Assembly (NCBI GenBank): GCA_017428625.1
Contig: JAFRQM010000033.1
Span: 1-40,766 of the forward strand
Direction: 5' to 3'
Origin: Clostridia bacterium
GTDB lineage: Bacteria > Bacillota > Clostridia > Oscillospirales > Acutalibacteraceae
DNA length: 40,766 bases
Positions 18,362 through 25,354 of this stretch are shown here, piece by piece; the first letter of the stretch is position 1, and each line of letters starts with the position of its first letter. A program made the translations under genes and the position numbers. Under the pieces are notes generated by a model that was given only the letters and a program-made list of their open reading frames with translations, was not told the origin of the DNA and searched no databases.

Positions 18362-18646
18362 ATGCTTAAAATAAACATTCAGCTTTTTGCTCATAAAAAA
18401 GGTATGGGTTCAACCCGTAACGGCAGAGATTCCGAATCCAAGAGACTCGGTGCAAAAAGAGCTGACGGTCAGTTTGTTCTCGCAGGCAACGTTCTTGTTC
18501 GCCAGAGAGGCACTCACATCCATCCCGGCACCAATGTCGGCATCGGCTCTGATGACACTCTCTATGCAAAGGTTTCAGGCACTGTCAGGTTCGAGCGTAT
18601 GGGCAAAGACCGCAAAAAGGTCAGTGTTTACGAAGTCGAACAGTAA
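18362..18646 (+). CDS. rpmA: 50S ribosomal protein L27 with Prp-cleavable extension
   Basis: A 94-residue protein. The N-terminus [20 protein letters not shown] carries the extension typical of Bacillota L27, with expected Prp cleavage after QLF so that mature L27 begins AHKKGMGS and can reach the peptidyl-transferase centre. The rest ([21 protein letters not shown]) is standard L27. GGAGG lies within the end of the upstream region before ATG 18362. A terminator follows directly; obgE, often next in this operon, is absent here. Confidence 0.97.
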   Translation: MLKINIQLFAHKKGMGSTRNGRDSESKRLGAKRADGQFVLAGNVLVRQRGTHIHPGTNVGIGSDDTLYAKVSGTVRFERMGKDRKKVSVYEVEQ

Positions 18647-18662
18647 TCAAAAGCAAAAACAA

Positions 18663-18690
18663 ACGGGCTTGCATCACAAGCCCGTCTTTT
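18663..18690 (+). terminator. Terminator of rplU-prp-rpmA
   Basis: A 9-bp perfect stem (ACGGGCTTG, 18663-18671, with 18677-18685) is followed by CTTTT. Confidence 0.85.
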
Positions 18691-18693
18691 CAT

Positions 18694-18728
18694 TAAAAAA
18701 GCAGGAGATTTCTCTCCTGCTTGATTTT
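18694..18728. terminator. Second, bidirectional terminator (end of sugar-acid operon)
   Basis: A 10-bp perfect stem (18699-18708 with 18713-18722, loop TTTC) is flanked by an A run on the left and GATTTTTT on the right. On the minus strand it ends the 22557-18729 operon just past the kinase stop codon. Confidence 0.85.
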
Positions 18729-19805
18729 TTATCTTTTTACTCTCGCGTTTCCGCTCCAGACACTCCAAACCATATCTTCGTCTGCGGGTTGAGCATAGTC
18801 GGTAAGGAATGTGGTCGCAAGCGCGCCCGTTGCCCAGCCAAACTGAATCCACTGTTCGCTCTCCCAGCCCTTGAGTATGGCATAAAGCAGACCGCCCACA
18901 AAGCCGTCGCCGCCGCCTATGCGGTCAAGCACTCTGATTTCACGGGGCTCAACAACCTGCCATTCGCCCTCGCAGAACATAATCGCGCCCCAGAGGTGGG
19001 TGTTGGCATTGACAACCTGACGCAGTGTGGTTGCGTAAACGCTCGCGTGAGGAAAACTCTCGCGCACGCAGTTGATCATACCCTTGAAGCCTTCTATTTT
19101 GGAAGCGAGGTCCTTGCCTCCCGCTTCGGGGCCCTGTATGCCGAGGCAGAGCTGAAAATCCTCTTCGTTGCCTACCAGAATATCCGCTATCGAAGCAATT
19201 TCGGTGAAGATTTCACGCAGTTCCTCTTCTCGGTTCTTCCAGAAAGTCGCGCGGTAGTTAAGGTCAAATGAAATAAGCGTGCCGTATTTTTTCGCCGCTC
19301 TCGCAAGTTCAAGGCAGAACTTGCCCGTTTCGGATGAAAGCGCGCCTATAAGCCCCGAAAGGTGAAGCACAGCTACGCCCTCTTTGCCGAAAATGCGTTC
19401 AACATCAAAATCCTCAACATTGAGCGTTTTGCCTACTTCGCCGGCTCTGTCGTTGCAGACTCTCGGTCCGCGCGAACCGTAACCGCTGTCGGCTATGTTG
19501 AACTGGTGGCGGTAGCCCCACGGGCCGCCCTGAGGAACATCTCTGCCTTCATATACCATACCTCTTGAGCGAAGGTCGCGTTTTATGAAATCGGCTACGG
19601 GGCTGTCCTCAACAAAGGTGGTAAGCACCTTTACGGGCAGACCGAGATATGATGAAATGCTCGCAACATTTGTTTCGGCGCTTGTCGCCTGCATCATAAA
19701 CAGATTGCTTGATGCAACAGGCTGACCGTCGGGCGGGCAGATGCGAACGCCCATACTTGTTGGCACTACAAGAGCCCATGTGTAATCTTTTTTAATGTTA
19801 AGCAT
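18729..19805 (-). CDS. PfkB-family sugar kinase, 2-dehydro-3-deoxygluconokinase-like
   Basis: A 358-residue ribokinase/PfkB-fold protein. The C-terminal PfkB signature DRIGGGDGFVGGLLYAIL contains the catalytic aspartate (GGGDGF) and anion hole. SFDLNYRATFW and ILVGNEEDF match KDG kinases, which phosphorylate 2-keto-3-deoxygluconate to KDPG. Substrate is inferred: a related sugar acid or ketose is possible, because no KDPG aldolase or dehydratase is seen nearby. AAGGAG lies 7 bases before ATG 19805, 11 bases downstream of gnd. It is the last gene of a three-gene operon. Confidence 0.8.
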   Translation of the reverse strand: MLNIKKDYTWALVVPTSMGVRICPPDGQPVASSNLFMMQATSAETNVASISSYLGLPVKVLTTFVEDSPVADFIKRDLRSRGMVYEGRDVPQGGPWGYRHQFNIADSGYGSRGPRVCNDRAGEVGKTLNVEDFDVERIFGKEGVAVLHLSGLIGALSSETGKFCLELARAAKKYGTLISFDLNYRATFWKNREEELREIFTEIASIADILVGNEEDFQLCLGIQGPEAGGKDLASKIEGFKGMINCVRESFPHASVYATTLRQVVNANTHLWGAIMFCEGEWQVVEPREIRVLDRIGGGDGFVGGLLYAILKGWESEQWIQFGWATGALATTFLTDYAQPADEDMVWSVWSGNARVKR

Positions 19806-19816
19806 AGTTTTTCTCC

Positions 19817-21268
19817 TTATGCGTTATACTGCGTTGCCGCTGTGTCTCCGCCTTCGCCCGTCCAATTGGTGTGGAAGAACCGGCCTCTGGGGGCGTCGAG
19901 CCGTTCGTATGTGTGGGCACCGAAATAGTCGCGCTGCGCCTGAAGCAGGTTTGCGGGCAGCCTCTCACAGCGGAAGCCGTCAAAATAACTCAGCGCCGTA
20001 GTCATTGCCGGCACGGGAATGCCGTTCGCAAGAGCGGTAGCGCACACCCTTCTCCAGCCTGCCTGCGCCTTTTCGATTATACCCTTGAAATACGGGTCAA
20101 GCAGAAGGTTGCTGAGTTCCGGGTTGCTGTCATAGGCCTCTTTGATTTTGCCTAAGAACACGCTTCTGATTATGCAGCCGCCTCTCCACATAAGGGCGAT
20201 TCCGCCGTAATTCAGGTTCCAGCCGTAGGTTTTCGCCGCGGCTCTCATAAGGGTATATCCCTGTGCGTATGAAACGATTTTGGCTGCGTAGAGCGCGTCT
20301 TTGATGTCATTTATAAACTGCGCTTTGTCGCCTTCAAATTTAATTTCGGGGCCGCTTAAAACTTTTGAAGCGGCAACTCGCTCCTCTTTGATGGCTGAAA
20401 GGCAGCGTGAAAATACCGCTTCGCCTATGAGGGTGAGGGGGATTCCTTCGTCAAGCGCCGCAATGCTCGCCCATTTGCCGGTGCCCTTCTGACCTGCCGT
20501 GTCAAGAATCTTCTCAACTATCGGCGAGCCGTCTTCATCTTTGTAAGCGAGAATGTCGCGGGTGATTTCAATAAGATAACTGTCGAGTTCGCCCTTGTTC
20601 CATTGAGCAAAAACTTCGTGCATTTCGTCATCGCTCATACCGAGCAGGTCGCGCATAAGCTGATAAGCCTCGCAGATTAACTGCATATCGCCGTATTCAA
20701 TGCCATTATGCACCATTTTTACAAAGTGCCCGGCGCCGTTTTCGCCTACCCAGTCGCAGCAGGGGGAGCCGTCTTCAACCTTTGCGCAGATTGCCTGCAA
20801 AATCGGCTTTACGCTCTCCCACGCGGCTTTTGAGCCGCCGGGCATAAGGCTGGGGCCTTTGAGCGCGCCCTCTTCACCGCCCGAAACACCGGTGCCGATG
20901 TAGAGAAGCCCTTTGCTTTCAACATATTGCGTGCGTCTTATTGTGTCGGGAAAGTGAGAGTTGCCGCCGTCAATTATTATGTCGCCTTCCTCCAGCAGGG
21001 GAATGAGCGCTTCAATTGTGTCGTCAACGGCTTTGCCCGCTTTAATCATCATCATAACCTTGCGGGGCTTTTCGAGCGAAGCGACAAGTTCCTCAAGGGT
21101 GTATGCGCCCACAATATTTTTGCCTTTTGCTCTGCCTTCAACAAATTTAGAAACCTTTTCGGTCGTGCGGTTATATACGCTGACGGTGAAGCCCTTGCTC
21201 TCCATATTCATAACAAGGTTTTCGCCCATAACCGCAAGCCCTATAAGACCTATGTCGGATTTTTTCAT
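19817..21268 (-). CDS. gnd: 6-phosphogluconate dehydrogenase, decarboxylating
   Basis: A 483-residue enzyme of full length for the long (about 470-residue) class. It oxidises 6-phosphogluconate to ribulose 5-phosphate and CO2 with NAD(P)+. The N-terminal Rossmann motif is [17 protein letters not shown], the NADP-phosphate region is YNRTTEK, and the substrate site includes [21 protein letters not shown] and [22 protein letters not shown] precedes ATG 21268. No glucose-6-phosphate dehydrogenase or 6-phosphogluconolactonase lies nearby, and the partners are sugar-acid genes, so gluconate catabolism is a likely context. Confidence 0.95.
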   Translation of the reverse strand: MKKSDIGLIGLAVMGENLVMNMESKGFTVSVYNRTTEKVSKFVEGRAKGKNIVGAYTLEELVASLEKPRKVMMMIKAGKAVDDTIEALIPLLEEGDIIIDGGNSHFPDTIRRTQYVESKGLLYIGTGVSGGEEGALKGPSLMPGGSKAAWESVKPILQAICAKVEDGSPCCDWVGENGAGHFVKMVHNGIEYGDMQLICEAYQLMRDLLGMSDDEMHEVFAQWNKGELDSYLIEITRDILAYKDEDGSPIVEKILDTAGQKGTGKWASIAALDEGIPLTLIGEAVFSRCLSAIKEERVAASKVLSGPEIKFEGDKAQFINDIKDALYAAKIVSYAQGYTLMRAAAKTYGWNLNYGGIALMWRGGCIIRSVFLGKIKEAYDSNPELSNLLLDPYFKGIIEKAQAGWRRVCATALANGIPVPAMTTALSYFDGFRCERLPANLLQAQRDYFGAHTYERLDAPRGRFFHTNWTGEGGDTAATQYNA

Positions 21269-21297
21269 ATTTTAACAGTCCTTTCTGTTGTTTATCA

Positions 21298-22557
21298 TCA
21301 GCCCACGGTCCACAGACCGAGCGCGGGGTTGCTTACATAAAAGATTTCCTCACCGTCCGGGAGGGTGCACAAACCGTCTTTGAGTTGCGCCGGGTTGTAT
21401 TTTTCAACCGCTTCATCATAGGGAATATAGTTGAACGCGACGCCCTCAACCTCCTCTTTTGTCAGCAGTTTCGTGCAATAAGTGATTGAAAATCTGCCGT
21501 CGGAGGAACCGTGAATCAGGTGAGCGGCAACCGAAAGATTCTCCTGCAAATCGGCGTTAGCGTTTGTCAGTTCCAGCACCTTTTCGCGCCCCACATAGCC
21601 GTATTTGCGTATGAGCGCGTCGTTTGCGTCATCCTCACCGAATTTACGCACGCCGGGCGCAAGAATAATCAGTTCGCCGCCGTCGGCTATTGCCATTCTC
21701 GTTCTGTAAACCGCCTTGTTGCCCAGCCATGTGCTCTTGAACTCGCGCGGGTCAAGGTAAACAACCGCTTTTTTTATCGGTTCTTTCAGGTGAATCAGAT
21801 TTAACTCCTGACTCATTTCAACCGCCTTTTCAAACAAAAAACGCTGGTTGCCGAGCTTGTCGCCTATAAACAGGCCGTGAATAAAAGTCTCGTCGCCTTC
21901 GTTTGTCGTAACGGTCAGAACATACATAAGCGGCAGGTCGGCAAGAAAATGCTCCTGAGCGTAGTCAAAAACTTTTCGCACGGGCGAAAAATCCCTGCCC
22001 ATAATGCGCTCCAGTCCGTAAAACGCGCCGAGCATGTGCGAGGAGTTTATCATACTGCTGCCGCCGCAACCTACAAAAATATTCTTTGAGTAGTTTGCCA
22101 TGCCGACAACCTCGTGAGGCACAACCTGACCGATTGAAATAATCAGGTCATATCCGCCTTCAACAATGCGTCTGTTGACCTCAACATCTATCTTGTTGTT
22201 TACAAGCCCCTCTGAAACTTCGCTGACAAAACCGGCGGGAACTTCGCCGAGTTTGACAACATCTTTGCGCCAGTTGTGAACAATGATTTTTTCAAACGGC
22301 ACGCCTTCGCCGAAAAACGCGAGGCATTCCTCTTTTGTCATAGGCTCGTGAGTGCCCAGGGCGGGCATAATGTCAATTTCGCACCTGCCTTTGAGAATAT
22401 CGTAATAGGCGGCGGTGATTTTGCCCGCGCCCGAATAAAGCCGTGTGTAGTCGGGCGGAAGAATCAGAACTTTGCCCGGGCTCTTACCCTCCAGCGATTT
22501 TTCAAGGGCAGCGCGAAGCTCCGCAGAACCGATTCCGCTTTTGTCTTCAAGAACCAT
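21298..22557 (-). CDS. LarA-superfamily protein, candidate nickel-pincer hydroxyacid racemase/epimerase
   Basis: A 419-residue protein of the lactate racemase (LarA, DUF2088) superfamily. From memory of Lactiplantibacillus plantarum LarA, its functional residues align: PPDYTRL (D36, R39), GTHEP (H70 for H108), VPHEV (H148 for H174), YSKNI (K158 for the cofactor-linked K184) and SSHML (H174 for H200). The H-to-K spacing of 10 and K-to-H spacing of 16 are the same. LarA relatives include malate racemase and gluconate 2-epimerase. Here it leads an operon with gnd and a sugar-acid kinase, so a sugar acid is the likely substrate. GGGGAGG points to ATG 22557; ATG 22563 is too close. The larB/C/E maturation genes are not in the window. 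Confidence 0.85.
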   Translation of the reverse strand: MVLEDKSGIGSAELRAALEKSLEGKSPGKVLILPPDYTRLYSGAGKITAAYYDILKGRCEIDIMPALGTHEPMTKEECLAFFGEGVPFEKIIVHNWRKDVVKLGEVPAGFVSEVSEGLVNNKIDVEVNRRIVEGGYDLIISIGQVVPHEVVGMANYSKNIFVGCGGSSMINSSHMLGAFYGLERIMGRDFSPVRKVFDYAQEHFLADLPLMYVLTVTTNEGDETFIHGLFIGDKLGNQRFLFEKAVEMSQELNLIHLKEPIKKAVVYLDPREFKSTWLGNKAVYRTRMAIADGGELIILAPGVRKFGEDDANDALIRKYGYVGREKVLELTNANADLQENLSVAAHLIHGSSDGRFSITYCTKLLTKEEVEGVAFNYIPYDEAVEKYNPAQLKDGLCTLPDGEEIFYVSNPALGLWTVG

Positions 22558-22588
22558 CCGCATACCTCCCCATTTTACATTTTTAAAA

Positions 22589-22617
22589 ATTCTATCACAT
22601 TGAAAAACTATATTCAA
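22589..22617 (-). promoter_or_regulatory. Promoter of the LarA-like/gnd/kinase operon
   Basis: On the minus strand TTGAAT (22612-22617), a 17-base spacer and TAGAAT (22589-22594) stand about 30 bases before the first start codon. Confidence 0.7.
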
Positions 22618-22732
22618 GATTATATTTTATTTGTTTAAATTTAATTAATATATACAATAAATATATTCAATAAAAGATATTATTACAAACCGCTTCATAA
22701 CTCATCCCTGCGGCAACAGTGCCAATCTTCTG

Positions 22733-22762
22733 TTGACCGCTTGAGATGTTTTGGGTTATAAT
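22733..22762 (+). promoter_or_regulatory. Promoter of flavodoxin-fold oxidoreductase
   Basis: TTGACC (22733-22738), an 18-base spacer and TATAAT (22757-22762) precede the gene at 22800. It faces away from the promoter at 22589-22617; the AT-rich stretch between them (22618-22732) shows nothing else. Confidence 0.75.
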
Positions 22763-22799
22763 AATCTCAACAAAACCGCAGTTTTATCAGGAGATAAAT

Positions 22800-23345
22800 A
22801 TGATTTTATATGTTAACAGTTGCGTCCGGGCTCAATCAAGAACGGACAGAATCGCAAGAGCGGTGTTGAAAAAACTGGGTGAAGAATACACAGAACTTTA
22901 CCTGCCGGATGAAAACCCGGAGCCGCTGTCTGAAAGCCGCCATGAAAAGCGAACAAAACTAATAGAAAGCGGAGATTTCTCTGATGATATTTTCCGCCTT
23001 GCCAAGCAGTTTGCCCAAGCGGAAAAAATCGTTATTTCGGCACCTTACTGGGATTTATCGTTCCCCTCGATTCTGAAGCTTTATATTGAAAATATTTTTG
23101 TCACGGGCATAGTGTCGGAGTATTCATCCGACGGCATTCCTCACGGCTTGTGTAAAGCGGATGAACTGATATATGTAACCACTTCCGGCGGTCCTTATGT
23201 TCCCGATTACGGTTTCGGATACATCAAAGAACTGGCACAACACTATTTAGGCATCCCCAAAGCAACGCTCATAAAAGCCGAAATGCTTGATGTTGACGGT
23301 TTTGACGCCGAAGAAATCGTCAAAAAAACAATTTCGGAACTGTAA
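22800..23345 (+). CDS. Flavodoxin-fold NAD(P)H-dependent oxidoreductase (AzoR/quinone reductase-like)
   Basis: A 181-residue protein of the FMN-dependent NADH-azoreductase/NAD(P)H quinone oxidoreductase family. The N-terminal strand and phosphate loop read MILYVNSCVRAQSRT. APYWDLSFPSILKLYIENIF corresponds to the AzoR segment that contacts FMN and forms the dimer, and VTTSGGPY is the second flavin loop. CAGGAGAT precedes ATG 22800. Substrate is unknown; quinone or azo reduction is inference. A truncated HxlR regulator lies head-on downstream, and HxlR proteins often control such reductases. Confidence 0.85.
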   Translation: MILYVNSCVRAQSRTDRIARAVLKKLGEEYTELYLPDENPEPLSESRHEKRTKLIESGDFSDDIFRLAKQFAQAEKIVISAPYWDLSFPSILKLYIENIFVTGIVSEYSSDGIPHGLCKADELIYVTTSGGPYVPDYGFGYIKELAQHYLGIPKATLIKAEMLDVDGFDAEEIVKKTISEL

Positions 23346-23358
23346 TCTAAAATAACCG

Positions 23359-23571
23359 TTATTTGCGCGGCTGTTTTGCATATTTCAATTTGTATTCCTC
23401 ACTCCAACTCCATAAACTGTCAAGAATCGGCTTCAGGGTCATACCGAGTTGAGACAATTCGTATTCCACCCTCGGCGGAACTTCGGCGTAAACAATGCAT
23501 ATAATCAATCCGTCCGCTTCCATTTCGCGCTGCTGTGCGGTCAGAACCTTTTGCGAAACCGAACCGACAGT
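23359..23571 (-). pseudogene. 5'-truncated HxlR-family transcriptional regulator
   Basis: The minus strand encodes about 70 residues that match the C-terminal two thirds of HxlR winged-helix regulators: SVSQKVLTAQQREMEADGLI, then PPRVEYELSQLGMTLKPIL and SWSEEYKLKY before the stop. An in-frame stop (23572-23574) lies directly upstream, and no start codon, ribosome site or N-terminal CPV/GGKW segment is found in the adjacent bases. I read it as a remnant left by a deletion or element insertion. Confidence 0.75.
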
Positions 23572-23574
23572 TTA

Positions 23575-23830
23575 ACATATTCTTAATTTGCTGCCCCTTT
23601 GTTGCCGCAGATGTGTAAAAAGGTATATCATAGTTTTATAAAATGAGGTGTCAGTTTATGATGAGAAGACAAATAACAACGAATCCGGGTTTATCGTTAT
23701 AAACAAATAACAACCGCAGAACAACCGCGGAACAAGGAAACTCTCCTGACACTCCTCCTTTTCCCCAAACGGTCTGCGAACCGTTCGGGGACCCATTAAA
23801 CCGGAGGTCACAGGTTCTGAAAACAACAAT
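23575..23830 (+). other. Unassigned intergenic stretch with hairpin and tRNA-like fragment
   Basis: No recognisable gene. A GAGGTG ribosome-like site (23645-23650) is followed by ATGATG opening a 14-codon frame (MMRRQITTNPGLSL), which could be chance. A strong imperfect hairpin pairs 23763-23773 with 23780-23790 (CCCC/GGGG ends). Positions 23803-23817 are identical, in opposite orientation, to 15 bases of the T-arm/variable region of the nearby tRNA-Val. Confidence 0.35.
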
Positions 23831-23831
23831 A

Positions 23832-23864
23832 AAAAAAGAGTATGCTGAGGAGCATACTTTTTTT
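23832..23864. terminator. Bidirectional terminator-like hairpin
   Basis: An 8-bp perfect stem (AGTATGCT, 23839-23846, with 23851-23858) is flanked by an A run on the left and a T run on the right. It would work in both directions. Confidence 0.7.
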
Positions 23865-23920
23865 AATGTGTTTATTGCTCTGAAGTGCAACTTTCAGCAA
23901 AGCCTTTCTCACAATAAAGA

Positions 23921-24099
23921 GTGAAATATCCGGCTTACGCACGATGTGAAATAATTCTGACGAATTGTGAAATTTTGCGGCAAGCCGCAAAGTGAAATGA
24001 AATAAAATAAATCCACTCACGCCCGCAGGCATTTCACACGCCGTAAGGCGTATTTTACGCCCGAAGGGCATTTCACAAATCCTGAAAGGATTTATTTCG
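23921..24099. repeat. Array of mini-hairpins separated by GTGAAAT / ATTTCAC
   Basis: GTGAAAT occurs at 23921, 23946, 23967 and 23992, and the inverse ATTTCAC or near copies at 24031, 24052, 24070 and 24094. Between them stand small perfect hairpins: AATTC/GAATT, TTGCGGC/GCCGCAA, ACGCC/GGCGT, GCCC/GGGC and AAATCC/GGATTT. The two halves are inverted relative to each other, so the whole can fold into one branched cruciform. No protein is encoded. Confidence 0.7.
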
Positions 24100-24102
24100 T
24101 TG

Positions 24103-24125
24103 AAAAAAGCATCCCGAAGGATGCT
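24103..24125 (-). terminator. Terminator of tRNA-Val
   Basis: On the minus strand, a 7-bp stem AGCATCC/GGATGCT with a TTCG tetraloop (24108-24125) is followed by TTTTTTC, directly past the tRNA 3' end. Confidence 0.8.
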
Positions 24126-24132
24126 CTTTTCA

Positions 24133-24208
24133 TGGTGGTCGTTACAGGACTTGAACCTGTGACCTCCCGCACGTCAAGCGGATGCGCTACCAGCTGCGCT
24201 AAACGACC
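24133..24208 (-). tRNA. tRNA-Val(GAC)
   Basis: A 76-base cloverleaf with encoded CCA. The acceptor stem pairs GGTCGTT with AACGACC, the D stem is GCGC/GCGC, the anticodon stem TCCGC/GCGGG encloses TTGACGT with anticodon GAC, and the T arm is ACAGG-TTCAAGT-CCTGT. It has its own promoter and terminator. Confidence 0.95.
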
Positions 24209-24231
24209 GTATTCGGTTTTCTGCGAAATGT

Positions 24232-24261
24232 ATTATATATTACACCACCGTGTTTTGTCAA
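24232..24261 (-). promoter_or_regulatory. Promoter of tRNA-Val
   Basis: On the minus strand TTGACA (24256-24261), an 18-base spacer and TATAAT (24232-24237), both full consensus, start about 23 bases before the tRNA. Confidence 0.85.
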
Positions 24262-24373
24262 CATAAAATTTATCAAACTCAAAATATTTTATTCTTTATA
24301 TGGTAAAGAGCGGAATGTTATGGTAAAATATAAAATGTATAATTATGTGTAGTTGAAAAGGCAGGCACAAAAA

Positions 24374-25333
24374 ATGAATTTTTATCCCTTTGAACTTGAA
24401 CCCTATGTTTCCGAAACAATCTGGGGCGGCAGAAGGCTTATCGAAGAATACGGCATTGTTACTGAAAAATCAAATGCCGCCGAGGGCTGGATGCTCTCCT
24501 GCCACGAGAGCGGTCTGTGCCGTATTTCAAACGGTGCGCTCAAAGGCAGAACGCTGAGAGAAATTGTTACAGCCCACCCCGAAATCTGCGGCAAAAACGC
24601 CTGCAGGTTTGATGATTTTCCGATTCTCATAAAGTTTATTGATGCAAGAGACGACCTTTCCGTTCAGGTTCACCCCACAGATGAATACTGCAAAAAAACA
24701 GGCAGAGGTCAGAGCAAAACGGAGTGCTGGTATGTTCTTGACGCGGCGCCCGGAGCCGCTCTTATCCTCGGCTTTAAAGAGAAGATAAGCAGCGACGAAT
24801 TCCGCCGCCTTATTGAAGAAGGAAAACTCACCGATGCGGTTGAAAAATACGATGTAAAAAAAGGCGACTTTTTCTTTATTGAATCCGGAACGCTTCACGC
24901 AATCTGCAAGGGCGTGCTGCTCGCCGAGGTTCAGGAGAGTTCAAACACCACCTACCGTGTTTTTGATTATAACAGGGTCGGCAAAGACGGCAAACCGCGT
25001 CAACTGCATATCGAAGACGCCGTTGCCGTTACAAAGTGTGAGCCTTACGCGCCGTCACAGTATTGTAAAGATGAAATACTTTACAACGGAGCAAAACATA
25101 TACTCGCTCAGTGCCCGCTTTTCAATGTCGCCGAACTTAAAATTGACGGCGGCTTCAGCGGCAAAGCGGATGACAAATCGTTCGTTTCCCTTCTCGTTCT
25201 TGAAGGTGAGGGCGAACTCATAACAGGCAGCGGCAGCGTTAACCTTAAAAAAGGCGTGAGCGTCTTTATTCCGGCCGCAACGGGTGATTATGAAATTGCC
25301 GGCAAACTCAGTATTCTCGAAACAACAATCTGA
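24374..25333 (+). CDS. manA: Mannose-6-phosphate isomerase, class I
   Basis: A 319-residue cupin enzyme interconverting mannose 6-phosphate and fructose 6-phosphate. Zinc ligands by family are Q98 and H100 (SVQVHPTDEY), E117 (KTECWYV) and a histidine in SGTLHAICKG. NTTYRVFDYNRVG is the other strong signature. Length matches the short bacterial ManA type. ATG 24374 is preferred, since it starts at the conserved YPFELEPY segment; TTG 24353 lacks a ribosome site. A TATAAT at 24338-24343 may be the -10 box, with no good -35. First gene of a tightly packed nine-gene run. Confidence 0.93.
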   Translation: MNFYPFELEPYVSETIWGGRRLIEEYGIVTEKSNAAEGWMLSCHESGLCRISNGALKGRTLREIVTAHPEICGKNACRFDDFPILIKFIDARDDLSVQVHPTDEYCKKTGRGQSKTECWYVLDAAPGAALILGFKEKISSDEFRRLIEEGKLTDAVEKYDVKKGDFFFIESGTLHAICKGVLLAEVQESSNTTYRVFDYNRVGKDGKPRQLHIEDAVAVTKCEPYAPSQYCKDEILYNGAKHILAQCPLFNVAELKIDGGFSGKADDKSFVSLLVLEGEGELITGSGSVNLKKGVSVFIPAATGDYEIAGKLSILETTI

Positions 25334-25354
25334 ATTTTTTAAGGAAATAAACCA

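Noticed and set aside
18387..19271. A 294-codon plus-strand frame running from rpmA across its terminator into the kinase region
   Set aside because: It overlaps L27 in another frame, crosses two terminators and is antisense to the PfkB gene.
23651..23890. A 79-codon minus-strand frame in the repeat-rich gap
   Set aside because: It spans the 23763-23790 hairpin and the bidirectional terminator; no ribosome site or recognisable domain.
23921..24099. CRISPR array
   Set aside because: The repeated unit is only 7 bases, orientation flips halfway, spacers are self-complementary and there are no cas genes.
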